This document shows positions 1 through 6,436 of a stretch of 11,198 nt of DNA, in pieces. The notes below the pieces were generated by a model. The model was given only the letters and a program-made list of their open reading frames with translations. It was not told the origin of the DNA and made no database searches. The first letter of the stretch is position 1, and each line of letters starts with the position of its first letter. A program made the position numbers and the translations under genes. The stretch lies in assembly GCA_030150965.1 (NCBI GenBank), contig JASLEW010000796.1, positions 1 through 11,198 of the forward strand. Direction: 5' to 3'. This DNA is from Thermoanaerobaculia bacterium (GTDB lineage: Bacteria; Acidobacteriota; Thermoanaerobaculia; Multivoradales; UBA5704).

Positions 1-2
1 CG

Positions 3-710
3 CCGGCAGGCCCGCCGGGGCCGCCGGCCGAAACCCTGGTGGTGCTGGCGGAGCAGGGCGCCGCGGCGCTCATCGACCTGCTCAACCGCCACGCCCTGTC
101 CGCCGCGGCGATGCGCAGCGGCACCTCCTGGCTGGACGGCCGCCTCGACCAGCCGGTCGCCGCCGCCTGCCTGAGCCTGCGCGACGACGCGACGGACGCG
201 GCCGGCCTGGCGTTCCCGTTCGACCTGGCCGGCTGGCCCAAGCGCCCGGTGGACCTCATCGCCGGCGGCATCTTCCTGACCCCGGCGGTGGATGCCGGCC
301 TGACGCCGAAGCTCGGCCGGCCGCCCACGCCGCACGCCGTGGCGCCCGACGAGTCGATCGCCTCCAACCTGCAGCTCCTGCCGGGCGGCGGCGAGCGCGC
401 CGGCGAGGAGCTGGCGCGGATGGCGGGGGACGCCGGCGAGGGGCTGTGGATCGGCGCCCTGGGCGCGGTCGAATGCTTCGAGCCGCGGCGGCTGCGCTTC
501 CGCGCCCGGGCGCTGGGCGTGCGCCGCATCGCCCACGGCCGGCTGGGCGAGGCGCTGCCCGACCTGACCTGGGAAGCCGGCCTGCCGGAGGTCCTCGCCG
601 GCGTGCGGGCGGTGGGAAGCCAGCCGGTCGCCATCGGCGGCCGCGACATGCTGCTCGGCGCCATCACCGCGCCGCTCCTGGCCGTCACCGCCTGCGGCAC
701 CTGGCAATAG
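3..710 (+). CDS. TldD/PmbA-family protein, C-terminal part (5' end outside window)
   Basis: The frame is open from the left edge, so the GTG at 39 is probably internal and the true start lies upstream. About 235 residues are visible. The pattern matches the C-terminal beta-rich domain of the TldD/PmbA (modulator of DNA gyrase) family: a run ending RSGTSWLDGRLDQPVA, a 'pFDxxGxPkrpvdLI' segment, a central 'LQLLPGGGE...GEGLWIGAL' strand, and a closing 'LLGAITAPLLAVTACGTW'. Family members process peptides, as TldD/TldE do for microcin B17 and CcdA, and occur as a metalloprotease subunit (HExxH) paired with an inactive partner. The region that would carry HExxH is not in the window, so I cannot say which type this is. 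The sequence is divergent (short loops, 'GALGAVECFEPRR' where TldD normally has the 'G.v...G.F' core). Stop TAG at 708. It runs in the same direction as the toxin-antitoxin pair that follows, which has its own promoter. Confidence 0.72.
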   Translation, partial: PAGPPGPPAETLVVLAEQGAAALIDLLNRHALSAAAMRSGTSWLDGRLDQPVAAACLSLRDDATDAAGLAFPFDLAGWPKRPVDLIAGGIFLTPAVDAGLTPKLGRPPTPHAVAPDESIASNLQLLPGGGERAGEELARMAGDAGEGLWIGALGAVECFEPRRLRFRARALGVRRIAHGRLGEALPDLTWEAGLPEVLAGVRAVGSQPVAIGGRDMLLGAITAPLLAVTACGTWQ

Positions 711-734
711 CCAAGCACGCGGGCCCGAGCTTCG

Positions 735-763
735 TTGACAATGTAGCTGCATGAAGCTACATT
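735..763 (+). promoter_or_regulatory. Sigma-70-type promoter of the antitoxin-toxin operon
   Basis: A perfect -35 box TTGACA (735-740) is followed after exactly 17 bp by TACATT (758-763), a 4/6 match to TATAAT. Transcription would start about 7 nt downstream, at 770-771. This is the A of the ATG at 771, so the message would be leaderless. There is no usable Shine-Dalgarno sequence: the only purine run, GGGG at 767-770, touches the ATG. Confidence 0.7.
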
Positions 764-764
764 G
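739..764 (+). promoter_or_regulatory. Inverted-repeat operator over the toxin-antitoxin promoter
   Basis: CAATGTAGCT (739-748) and AGCTACATTG (755-764) form a perfect 10-bp inverted repeat with a 6-bp centre (GCATGA). It fills the space from the end of the -35 box through the -10 box. Type II antitoxins of the Phd/YefM family typically repress their own operon by binding such palindromes, so this is the expected autoregulatory operator. The binding itself is inferred. Confidence 0.72.
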
Positions 765-770
765 CTGGGG

Positions 771-1067
771 ATGAAGACCGTCGGCCTTCGGGAGCTGAAG
801 AACAGGCTGAGCGAATACGTGCGCGAGGTGCGCCGGGGCGAGGAGATCCTGGTCACCGATCGCGGCGAGGTGGTGGCGGAGCTGCGCCTGCCGGTGCCGC
901 CGGAGGCGCGGCCCGCGGTCCACCCCGGCCTCGCCGACCTGGCCCGGCGGGGCATCGTCTCCCTGGGCCGGCCCAACCGGGCCGGCCTCTATGCCCGCCT
1001 GGCCCCCATCCTGCCCGAGGGGAGCGCCGCGAGGCTCCTGGACGAGGAACGGCAGGACCGGCGGTGA
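771..1067 (+). CDS. Phd/YefM-family antitoxin
   Basis: 98 residues. The N-terminus (MKTVGLRELKNRLSEYVREV, then RGEEILVTDRGEVVAEL) is the classic Phd/YefM DNA-binding fold: a strand, the 'LK.rLseyv..v..Ge.ilvT.rG.pvA.l' signature, then a flexible toxin-binding tail rich in Arg, Pro and Leu from about residue 45. ATG 771 is chosen over TTG 762 because the family begins at MKTVxxREL and TTG 762 lies inside the operator and -10 box. The stop (1065-1067) overlaps the GTG start of the PIN-domain gene at 1064 (GTGA), so toxin and antitoxin are translationally coupled. The protein should neutralise the downstream VapC-like ribonuclease by wrapping its tail into the active site, and repress the operon through the palindrome at 739-764. 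Family identification is strong; the specific subfamily is not resolved. Confidence 0.9.
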   Translation: MKTVGLRELKNRLSEYVREVRRGEEILVTDRGEVVAELRLPVPPEARPAVHPGLADLARRGIVSLGRPNRAGLYARLAPILPEGSAARLLDEERQDRR

Positions 1068-1489
1068 ACCTCTATGCCGATTCGTCGGCGGTCCTGAGCT
1101 GGATCTTCGGCGAGTCGCGGGGCGAACGCGTCCGCGAAGCGCTCGCCGCCGCCGCGGTGGTGGTCGCCTCCGACCTGACGCTCGTCGAGTGTGACCGCGC
1201 CATCCATCGCGCCCTCGCCGCGGGCAGGGTCACCGAGGCGCAGGCTGCCGGCCGCAGGAGCCTGCTCGCCGCCGCGGCCGCGCACTGGAGCCTGATGCAT
1301 CTCGATGCCGCGGTGGCCGAGCGCGCGCGCCGCCCGTTCCCCGCGGAGCCGGTCCGTACGCTGGACGCCCTCCACCTGGCGAGCGCGCTGGCCGCCCGCA
1401 CGGCGGTGCCGGACCTCGTCCTGCTCTCGCTCGACGACCGGATGCGCGCCGCCGGGCAGGGGCTGGGCTTCGAGGTGCATCCGGCCTGA
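1064..1489 (+). CDS. vapC: PIN-domain ribonuclease toxin, VapC type
   Basis: 141 residues, a normal VapC length. The four acidic positions of the PIN active site are all visible: D6 in 'YADSSA', E42 in 'LTLVE', D101 in 'LDALHLASA', and D124 (or D125) in 'SLDDRM'. VapC enzymes are Mg-dependent endoribonucleases that cut tRNA or rRNA, and they are held inactive by the antitoxin encoded just upstream. The GTG start at 1064 overlaps the antitoxin stop; AGGA at 1054-1057 lies 6 nt before it as ribosome binding site. All catalytic residues are present, so it looks functional. Its RNA target cannot be told from sequence. Confidence 0.9.
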   Translation: MNLYADSSAVLSWIFGESRGERVREALAAAAVVVASDLTLVECDRAIHRALAAGRVTEAQAAGRRSLLAAAAAHWSLMHLDAAVAERARRPFPAEPVRTLDALHLASALAARTAVPDLVLLSLDDRMRAAGQGLGFEVHPA

Positions 1490-1662
1490 GCGCAGCAAGA
1501 CCTCTCAAGGGCGCCACGGCTCCACGCCCGCATCGACCGCAGAGGGCGGCGCCGAGCTTCCCCGTCCCAGGACGCCACGCTCCCCGAGGCAGCGCGCCGC
1601 GAACCGCCGCGCTCGCGCGGCACGGCAATTGCTCCTCCCTGCGGCCGAGGCGGTTGCCCGTT
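1490..1662. other. Intergenic spacer between vapC and the ubiB-like gene
   Basis: 173 bp without a supported gene. The only structure I see is a 7-bp perfect inverted repeat GCCGCGC (1606-1612) / GCGCGGC (1615-1621) with a 2-nt centre. The downstream sequence (ACGGCAATTGC) lacks a T-run, so it is not a convincing intrinsic terminator. No clear -35/-10 pair for the downstream gene was found. Confidence 0.45.
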
Positions 1663-3360
1663 ATGACGATCTCCCTGCGCCCAGCTCAGCTCAAACGGTA
1701 CAAGGACCTGGTCCGCCTGGTGGTCAAGCATGGGCGCCTGGGAGCGGAGGCCCACACCAACGGGGACTTTGCGGCCCTGGCTCCGGCCGGTGGGATCGAC
1801 GAGGTCGAGGCCGGCGAGGGCGAGACCGACGAGGCGGCGGCCGGGCGGGCGCTGGCGGCGGATCTCGAGGAGCTCGGGCCGACCTTCATCAAGCTCGGCC
1901 AGCTGCTGGCCACCCGCGCCGACCTGCTGCCCCTGCCCTACCTCACGGCGCTGGCGCGCCTCCAGGACCGGGTCGAGCCCTTCGCCTTCGAGGAGGTGCG
2001 GCGCATCGTCGAGGCCGAGCTGGGGACGCGGCTGTCGAAGGTGTTCCCCCGCTTCGAGCCGGTGCCGCTGGCCGCCGCCTCGCTCGGCCAGGTGCACCGC
2101 GCCGAGCTGCACGACGGGCGGGCGGTGGCGGTCAAGGTGCAGCGCCCGCGGGTGCTGGAGACCATCCTCGAGGACCTCGCCGCGATGCAGGAGGCGGCCG
2201 GCCTGCTCGACGCGCACACCGAGTTCGGCCGGCGGTTCCACCTCACCGGCCTGGTGCGGGAGTTCAGCAAGACGCTGGCGCGCGAGCTCGACTACCGGCA
2301 GGAGGCCGAGAACCTCTCCCGCCTGGGCGGCATGCTCTCCGCCTGGGACCGGCTGGTGGTGCCGCAGCCGGTGGGCGACCTCACCACCGCCCGGGTGCTG
2401 ACCATGGACTACGTGCGCGGGCGCAAGATCAACAGCATCGGGCCGCTGGCACGCCTCGACATGGACGGCGCGGCGCTCGCCGAGGAGCTGTTCGAGGCCT
2501 ACCTGCACCAGGTGCTGGTCGAGGGCTTCTTCCACGCCGACCCGCACCCCGGCAACATCTTCCTCACCGACGACGGGCGGCTGGCGCTGCTCGACCTCGG
2601 CATGGTGGGCCGCCTGGCGCCGGAGCGCCAGGAGCGGCTGCTGCGGCTGCTGCTCGCGGTCAGCGACGGCCGCGGCGAGGAGGCGGCAGCGCTGGCGGCG
2701 CGCATCGGCGAGCAGATGCCGGACTTCGATCCGCAGCGCTTCAAGCAGACGATCGCCGACCTGGTGACCGAGCACCGCGGCGCGCGGCTCCAGGACATCG
2801 CCATCGGCCGGCTGATGCTGGCGGTGTCGCGCGAGGCGGCCGAGGCCGGCATCCGCCTGCCGTCCGAGCTGGCGCTCCTCGGCAAGACCCTGCTGCAGCT
2901 CGACGAGATCGGCCGCTGCCTCGACCCGGCGTTCAACCCCAACCAGGCGGTGCGCCGCCACGCCGCCGAGATCACCGGCCAGCGGCTGCGGCAGAGCACC
3001 TCGCCGGGGAGCCTCCTCGCCGGCATGCACGAGCTCAAGGAGTTCGTCGAGCGGCTGCCGGCGCGGGCCAACCGCATCCTCGAAAAGGTGGCCAACAACG
3101 AGCTGTCGGTGCGGGTGGAAACGATCGACGAGGCGCTGCTCATGCAAGGCGCCCAGAAGATCGGCAACCGCATCGCCATCGGCCTGGTGCTGGCGGCGCT
3201 CATCCTCGGCGCGGCGCTGTTGATGCGGGTCGCGACGCCGTTCCAGATCCTCGGCTACCCGGGCTTGGCGATGATCTGCTTCCTCGCCGCCGCCGCGGGC
3301 GGCGTCGGCCTGGTGCTGAGCATCCTGTGGAACGACCGGCCGCGCCCGAGATCGCGCTAG
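1663..3360 (+). CDS. ubiB: ABC1/UbiB-family atypical protein kinase-like protein
   Basis: 565 residues. All hallmark motifs of the ABC1/ADCK/UbiB family are present in order: the KxGQ motif (K77-LGQ80, in 'PTFIKLGQLLATRADLLP'), the alanine-rich nucleotide loop (A137-AASLGQ143) that replaces the usual Gly-rich loop, the ATP-binding lysine K158 in 'VAVKVQRP', the E208-L-D210 motif, the catalytic 'FHADPHPGN' (D293, N298), and the metal-binding D311 in 'LLDLGMVG'. Two hydrophobic helices at about 501-521 and 528-553 end the protein, anchoring it in the membrane as in bacterial UbiB. The family supports ubiquinone (or other isoprenoid quinone/lipid) biosynthesis through ATPase activity rather than ordinary protein kinase activity. 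ATG 1663 is preferred over the in-frame TTG 1654; GAGG at 1647-1650 is a distant, weak ribosome binding site. It converges with the RsbU-like gene across 13 bp. No quinone genes are in view, so the pathway assignment is by family only. Confidence 0.92.
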   Translation: MTISLRPAQLKRYKDLVRLVVKHGRLGAEAHTNGDFAALAPAGGIDEVEAGEGETDEAAAGRALAADLEELGPTFIKLGQLLATRADLLPLPYLTALARLQDRVEPFAFEEVRRIVEAELGTRLSKVFPRFEPVPLAAASLGQVHRAELHDGRAVAVKVQRPRVLETILEDLAAMQEAAGLLDAHTEFGRRFHLTGLVREFSKTLARELDYRQEAENLSRLGGMLSAWDRLVVPQPVGDLTTARVLTMDYVRGRKINSIGPLARLDMDGAALAEELFEAYLHQVLVEGFFHADPHPGNIFLTDDGRLALLDLGMVGRLAPERQERLLRLLLAVSDGRGEEAAALAARIGEQMPDFDPQRFKQTIADLVTEHRGARLQDIAIGRLMLAVSREAAEAGIRLPSELALLGKTLLQLDEIGRCLDPAFNPNQAVRRHAAEITGQRLRQSTSPGSLLAGMHELKEFVERLPARANRILEKVANNELSVRVETIDEALLMQGAQKIGNRIAIGLVLAALILGAALLMRVATPFQILGYPGLAMICFLAAAAGGVGLVLSILWNDRPRPRSR

Positions 3361-3373
3361 TGCCTGGCCGCGA

Positions 3374-5224
3374 TCAACCGCGCCGCAGCAGCACCACGGT
3401 CTGGTCGTCGCCCTGCGGCAGGCCGGCCGAGAAGCTCCCGGTCGCGCTCTGCACCGCCTCCAGCAGCGCCGGGAGCGGCTGGTGCCCCTGGCCGCGCAGC
3501 AGGTCCACCAGGCGCGCCATGCCGAACTCCTCCTCGGCCGGCGACTCGGCCTCGGTGATGCCGTCGGTGTAGAAGCACAGCAGGTCGCCGGGCGCGAGGG
3601 TGACGGTGCGGGCCTGGAAGCGGCTGCCCGGCAGGACGCCGATCGGCAGCCCGGAGGAGCTGAGCTCCTCGACGGTGAAGCCGCCGGCGCCCGCGCCGCC
3701 CGCCGCGCCCCCGGGGACGGCGTGCAGCAGCAGGCCCGGGTTGTGGCCGGCGTTCATGTAGGTGAGGCGCCCGGTCGCCGGATCCAGCTCCGCCAGCATC
3801 AGGGTGATGAACTTGTTGGCGGTGGTCGAGTCGAGGACGTGGCGGTTGAGCAGCTCGAGCAGCGGCGGCCCGAAGCCGGCCTGGTCGAGCAGCAGGTGCA
3901 GCGCCGAGTGCAGCGTCGAGACCATCAGCGCCGCCGGCATCCCCTTGCCCGAGACGTCGCCCACCACCAGGCCGACGCTCCCGTCCTGGCGCTGGAACAG
4001 GTCGTAGTAGTCGCCGCCGATCTGGCGCGCCGGCCGGTTCCAGCCGATCAGCTCGTAGCCCGGCACCGCGGGCGCCTCGCGCGGCAGGATGCGGCGCTGG
4101 ATGTCGCCGGCGAGCTGCATCTCGCGCTCCAGCCGCTCCTTCTCCAGCGCCTGGAGGTGGAGGCGGGCGTTCTCGAGCGCGATCGCCGCCTGGTTGGCGA
4201 ACAGGCCCAGGGTCCGGCGGTCGGCCGGCGAGAACGGCCCGACGCCGCGCCGGCTCTCCTTGTCGCCGGCGGCGAGGAGGCCGCGGGGGCTGCCCTCGAT
4301 CTCGATCGGCACGCCGAGCAGGTGGCGCGCCCCGGGCAGCAGCTCCGCGGGCGCGGCGCCGCGCCCGGCGAGGAACTCGCCCAGCTCGGCGTTGCCGCGG
4401 TCGAACCAGGGCGCCGCCTCGCCGCCGAAGGTGCGCTCCAGGCGGTAGCGCTCCCCCTCCAGGATGTAGAGCGCGCCGCGGCGGGCGTCGAGCAGCGACA
4501 GGGCGCGCAGCAGGATCTCCTCGGACAGCTTGTCGAGGTCCAGGGTGGCCGCCACCGCCAGCCCCACGTCGTAGAGGGCCTCCAGCTCGACCACCCGGTA
4601 GTTGACCTGGAACTGCTGCTCCTTGAGGTCCTGGCGCAGGCGCAGCGCCCGCGCGGCGCCGGTGAGCAGCAGCTCCAGGAGGCCGGCCACGGCCCAGGCC
4701 GGAGCGACCGCGGAACCGGCGGAGCCGAGCGCGCCGGCGGTCCCGGTCGAGTCGCCGCCGCCGGCGCCGGCGGCAGCCGGGGCGATGGCGGGGGCGGGGC
4801 CATCGGCCAGGCGCGGCGCGTAGACGACGCTGCAGCCGTGCAGACGCCACACCCGGATGTGCCGGCCGTCGGGCAGCGGCACGCCGGCGCCGATCGGGCC
4901 CCGCCGGCCGGCCGCGGCGGCCTCATGGACCGCGCCGAGCTCGTCGAGCGACTGCGGCAATCCGAGGTGCGAGTGGCCGCCGCCCGGGGACGCCGGCGTG
5001 CCCGCCACCTCGATCACCGAGCTCACCAGCTCCAGCTCCAGGCGCCCCTCGCGCTCCAGGTACATCGCCGCGAAGGCGGCGTCGTGCGCGCGGCACCAGT
5101 GGTCGAGCAGCCGCTCGACCAGGGCGCGCTCGGCGTTCTCGTCCTGCGCCAGGTCCAGCAGCTCGCGCCAGGTCTCCGCCGAGAAGGAGACCGCAGCCGG
5201 ACCCTCCGCCCCCGCGGCGCTCAC
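3374..5224 (-). CDS. RsbU/SpoIIE-like PP2C phosphatase with GAF sensor
   Basis: 616 residues from GTG 5224. The N-terminal ~200 residues are a poorly conserved, possibly GAF-like segment that ends in a Gly/Ala/Pro-rich linker. A short coiled stretch leads into a GAF domain at about 215-360 ('LDLDKLSEEILLRALSLLDA', 'LGVPIEIEG', 'RTLGLFANQAAIALENARL'). A helical linker ('EREMQLAGDIQRRILP') joins the PP2C/SpoIIE phosphatase domain at about 385-616. Phosphatase acidic residues are in place: D405 in 'GGDYYD', D423 in 'GDVSGKGMPAALM', D554 in 'YTDGITEA', D607 in 'DDQTVV'. In partner switching such enzymes dephosphorylate the STAS antagonist, here the gene directly upstream. GTG 5224 lies one base past the STAS stop with GGAG 5 nt before it. 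An in-frame GTG at 5251 would add 9 residues but has no comparable ribosome binding site. It is the last gene of the operon; no terminator is visible. Confidence 0.9.
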   Translation of the reverse strand: MSAAGAEGPAAVSFSAETWRELLDLAQDENAERALVERLLDHWCRAHDAAFAAMYLEREGRLELELVSSVIEVAGTPASPGGGHSHLGLPQSLDELGAVHEAAAAGRRGPIGAGVPLPDGRHIRVWRLHGCSVVYAPRLADGPAPAIAPAAAGAGGGDSTGTAGALGSAGSAVAPAWAVAGLLELLLTGAARALRLRQDLKEQQFQVNYRVVELEALYDVGLAVAATLDLDKLSEEILLRALSLLDARRGALYILEGERYRLERTFGGEAAPWFDRGNAELGEFLAGRGAAPAELLPGARHLLGVPIEIEGSPRGLLAAGDKESRRGVGPFSPADRRTLGLFANQAAIALENARLHLQALEKERLEREMQLAGDIQRRILPREAPAVPGYELIGWNRPARQIGGDYYDLFQRQDGSVGLVVGDVSGKGMPAALMVSTLHSALHLLLDQAGFGPPLLELLNRHVLDSTTANKFITLMLAELDPATGRLTYMNAGHNPGLLLHAVPGGAAGGAGAGGFTVEELSSSGLPIGVLPGSRFQARTVTLAPGDLLCFYTDGITEAESPAEEEFGMARLVDLLRGQGHQPLPALLEAVQSATGSFSAGLPQGDDQTVVLLRRG

Positions 5225-5225
5225 G

Positions 5226-5594
5226 TCAGCTCCGGAGTGCGGCGACGGCACTGTCCTCGGACTCGAAGATGGGCGCGTACTGAGCGAGGCCCATGATGTG
5301 GAAGGTCTTCTCGATGGTGGGCGTCAGGCAGCAGAAGCCCAGCTTGCCGTTGATCTCGATCATCTTCTCGATGATCTCGATGAGGATCGAGATGCCGATC
5401 GAGTTGACGATCTTGGTGCCGGCAAGGTTGAGCAGCAGGACCTTGAAGCCCGCGTCCAGCAGCTCGTAGGCGGCACGGGCGATCTCCTCGCCCCCCTGGT
5501 TGTTGATGTAACCCTCGGTGTAGATCACCGCCAGGCCGTCGCGACGGTCCACGGCAAGCTTCAGGATTTCACTCATCGACATCCCCGCTTTCAT
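5226..5594 (-). CDS. STAS-domain anti-sigma factor antagonist (RsbV/SpoIIAA-like)
   Basis: 122 residues, single STAS domain. The switch motif is 'GTKIVNSIGISILIEI', in which the serine of 'NSIG' (residue 65 from the first ATG) is the position phosphorylated by the cognate anti-sigma kinase. In the family, the unphosphorylated form binds the kinase and releases its target; the phosphatase encoded next restores it. The first ATG (5594) overlaps the stop of the kinase gene as ATGA, indicating translational coupling. An internal ATG at 5576 (giving MSEILKL...) is a plausible alternative because GGGG precedes it by 6 nt. Two adjacent cysteines ('GFCCLTP') are a minor oddity. Flanked by kinase and phosphatase, its role is well supported. 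Confidence 0.92.
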   Translation of the reverse strand: MKAGMSMSEILKLAVDRRDGLAVIYTEGYINNQGGEEIARAAYELLDAGFKVLLLNLAGTKIVNSIGISILIEIIEKMIEINGKLGFCCLTPTIEKTFHIMGLAQYAPIFESEDSAVAALRS

Positions 5595-6034
5595 CGCAGC
5601 TTGCTCATCACCACGACCGTGCCCTGGGCATCCGAGTGGATCTCCACCTCGTCCATCAGCCCGCGGATGATCTTGAGGCCCCAGCCCCGCTTCCGTCGCG
5701 CCTTAAGCTTATCCTCGATCCGAGGCTCCGCCATCTCCTCGGGGCTGAATCCCACGCCGTTGTCCCGGACGGTGATCCGCAGCTTCTCGGGGTCCTGGCT
5801 CTCCTCGCCGCCAAGCACCTCGAAGGTCAGGTAGACCTCGCGCTCGCTCGCCCGGCTGTGCTCGATGGCGTTGATGCAGGCCTCGACCACCGCCATCTGG
5901 ACCTCGCCGATTCTATCCGGACTCATCTTCATCGACTCGGCCACGGCGGTGGCGGTGCGGCCCGCCTCGATCTCGATCTCGGGGACCATCGGCAGCGCCA
6001 AAGTGACCTCTCGCAACACGACGTCACCAGCCAT
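5591..6034 (-). CDS. RsbW-like anti-sigma regulatory serine kinase (HATPase_c_2)
   Basis: 147 residues of GHKL ATPase fold. The N box is 'EACINAIEHS' (E51, N55, H59), the G1 box 'DNGVGF' (D91, G93, G95), and the G2-like lid 'KRGWGLKIIRGLMDEV' (116-130). Length and motifs fit RsbW/SpoIIAB-type kinases, which phosphorylate a STAS partner and hold a target (classically a sigma factor) inactive. There is no obvious Shine-Dalgarno before the ATG at 6034: the preceding 25 nt after the small ORF stop are pyrimidine-rich. Translation may therefore depend on ribosomes arriving from the small ORF upstream. Its stop overlaps the STAS start (ATGA). No sigma factor gene lies in the cassette, so what it sequesters is unknown. 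Confidence 0.9.
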   Translation of the reverse strand: MAGDVVLREVTLALPMVPEIEIEAGRTATAVAESMKMSPDRIGEVQMAVVEACINAIEHSRASEREVYLTFEVLGGEESQDPEKLRITVRDNGVGFSPEEMAEPRIEDKLKARRKRGWGLKIIRGLMDEVEIHSDAQGTVVVMSKLR

Positions 6035-6059
6035 GGGAGTGAACGTGGAGGGACGGCCT

Positions 6060-6218
6060 TCAGAAGGACAGGTAGAGCTGCAGGGCGAAGATGACGATGG
6101 GATGGACCAGGCCGTGCGCCAAGAGCCAGCCGAAGCTGGCCAGGGTCGCCACGGAGAGCAGCGCCTTCACCTGCACCTGGGGGACGGCGGCCAGAGTCCT
6201 GCGTACCATGTAGGGCAT
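6060..6218 (-). CDS. Small hydrophobic protein, first gene of the partner-switching operon
   Basis: A 52-codon ORF, short enough to be missed by routine gene calling. It begins with ATG at 6218, preceded by GAGGAG (6230-6225) with a 6-nt spacer, the strongest ribosome binding site in the operon. It starts MPYMVRRTLAAVPQVQVK, a basic N-terminus, then becomes hydrophobic from about residue 19 to the end (includes 'WLLAHGLVHPIVIF'). This would give one long or two short membrane helices, with the positive N-terminus probably cytoplasmic. It ends TGA 25 nt before the RsbW-like gene and sits 23 nt downstream of the predicted sigma-54 transcription start. I recognise no family. It may be a membrane anchor or signal peptide for the switch, or a leader ORF controlling kinase translation; both roles are inference. 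Confidence 0.62.
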   Translation of the reverse strand: MPYMVRRTLAAVPQVQVKALLSVATLASFGWLLAHGLVHPIVIFALQLYLSF

Positions 6219-6224
6219 CGGGTT

Positions 6225-6230
6225 CTCCTC
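6225..6230 (-). promoter_or_regulatory. Strong Shine-Dalgarno for the 52-codon ORF
   Basis: GAGGAG on the minus strand, separated by AACCCG from the ATG at 6218-6216. It is the only strong ribosome binding site upstream of the RsbW-like gene and is the main sign that the small ORF is translated. Confidence 0.7.
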
Positions 6231-6252
6231 ATCCTCTCGTCACACCCTTGAC

Positions 6253-6267
6253 GCAAGGCGACTGCCA
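6253..6267 (-). promoter_or_regulatory. Sigma-54 (-24/-12) promoter of the partner-switching operon
   Basis: On the minus strand the sequence TGGCAGTCGCCTTGC has the GG and GC dinucleotides at exactly the spacing of the sigma-54 consensus TGGCACG-N4-TTGC; TGGCA and TTGC match and the two bases after TGGCA differ. Transcription would start near 6241, leaving a 23-nt leader with the Shine-Dalgarno of the small ORF. The gene transcribed just upstream encodes a sigma-54-type AAA+ activator, which raises the likelihood considerably. Confidence 0.7.
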
Positions 6268-6302
6268 ACCCCGTCGCAGCCGGGATCTTGGACCATAAAC
6301 CA

Positions 6303-6344
6303 CGGCAGATCAGCAACTTGCCTCATCGCCGGGGAGATCTGCCG
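6303..6344. repeat. 9-bp inverted repeat with IHF-like site in the activator region
   Basis: CGGCAGATC (6303-6311) and GATCTGCCG (6336-6344) are perfect inverted copies with a 24-bp gap. The left arm overlaps GATCAGCAACTTG (6308-6320), which fits the IHF consensus WATCARNNNNTTR except for its first base. It lies between the sigma-54 promoter and the 16-bp repeats, where DNA bending is normally needed to loop the activator onto polymerase. Alternatively it is a regulator site, or a hairpin in any read-through RNA. Function is not demonstrated. Confidence 0.35.
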
Positions 6345-6365
6345 CAGCCGGGCCGCCGGCGGTCA

Positions 6366-6381
6366 GGGGCAAATTGTCGCG
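6366..6381 (-). promoter_or_regulatory. 16-bp repeat, copy 1 (candidate upstream activator site)
   Basis: Plus-strand GGGGCAAATTGTCGCG, read as CGCGACAATTTGCCCC in the direction of the operon. It is identical to copy 2, 71 bp away, and lies about 125 bp upstream of the predicted sigma-54 start. The central CAA-A-TTG is symmetric, which would suit a dimeric Fis-type DNA-binding domain. Confidence 0.55.
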
Positions 6382-6436
6382 GTCGGGAGCGCCGCCGGCC
6401 TGCTGATGGGTGTTTCACCCCGGAAGAAACCCGAAT

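Noticed and set aside
1606..1621. Possible intrinsic terminator after vapC
   Set aside because: The stem is perfect but the centre is 2 nt and no T-run follows, so it does not meet the usual terminator pattern.
1072..3147. 691-codon minus-strand frame opposite vapC and the ubiB-like gene
   Set aside because: Antisense shadow; composition typical of GC-rich mirror frames, and the plus strand holds conserved motifs throughout.
3361..3373. Terminator between the convergent ubiB-like and RsbU-like genes
   Set aside because: Only 13 bp separate the stops and no inverted repeat with a T-run is visible.
1305..3572. 755-codon plus-strand frame crossing vapC, the spacer and the ubiB-like gene
   Set aside because: Out-of-phase Arg/Pro/Ala reading that crosses several real genes.
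3482..5296. 604-codon plus-strand frame opposite the RsbU-like gene
   Set aside because: Antisense of a gene with clear GAF and PP2C motifs; no domain of its own.
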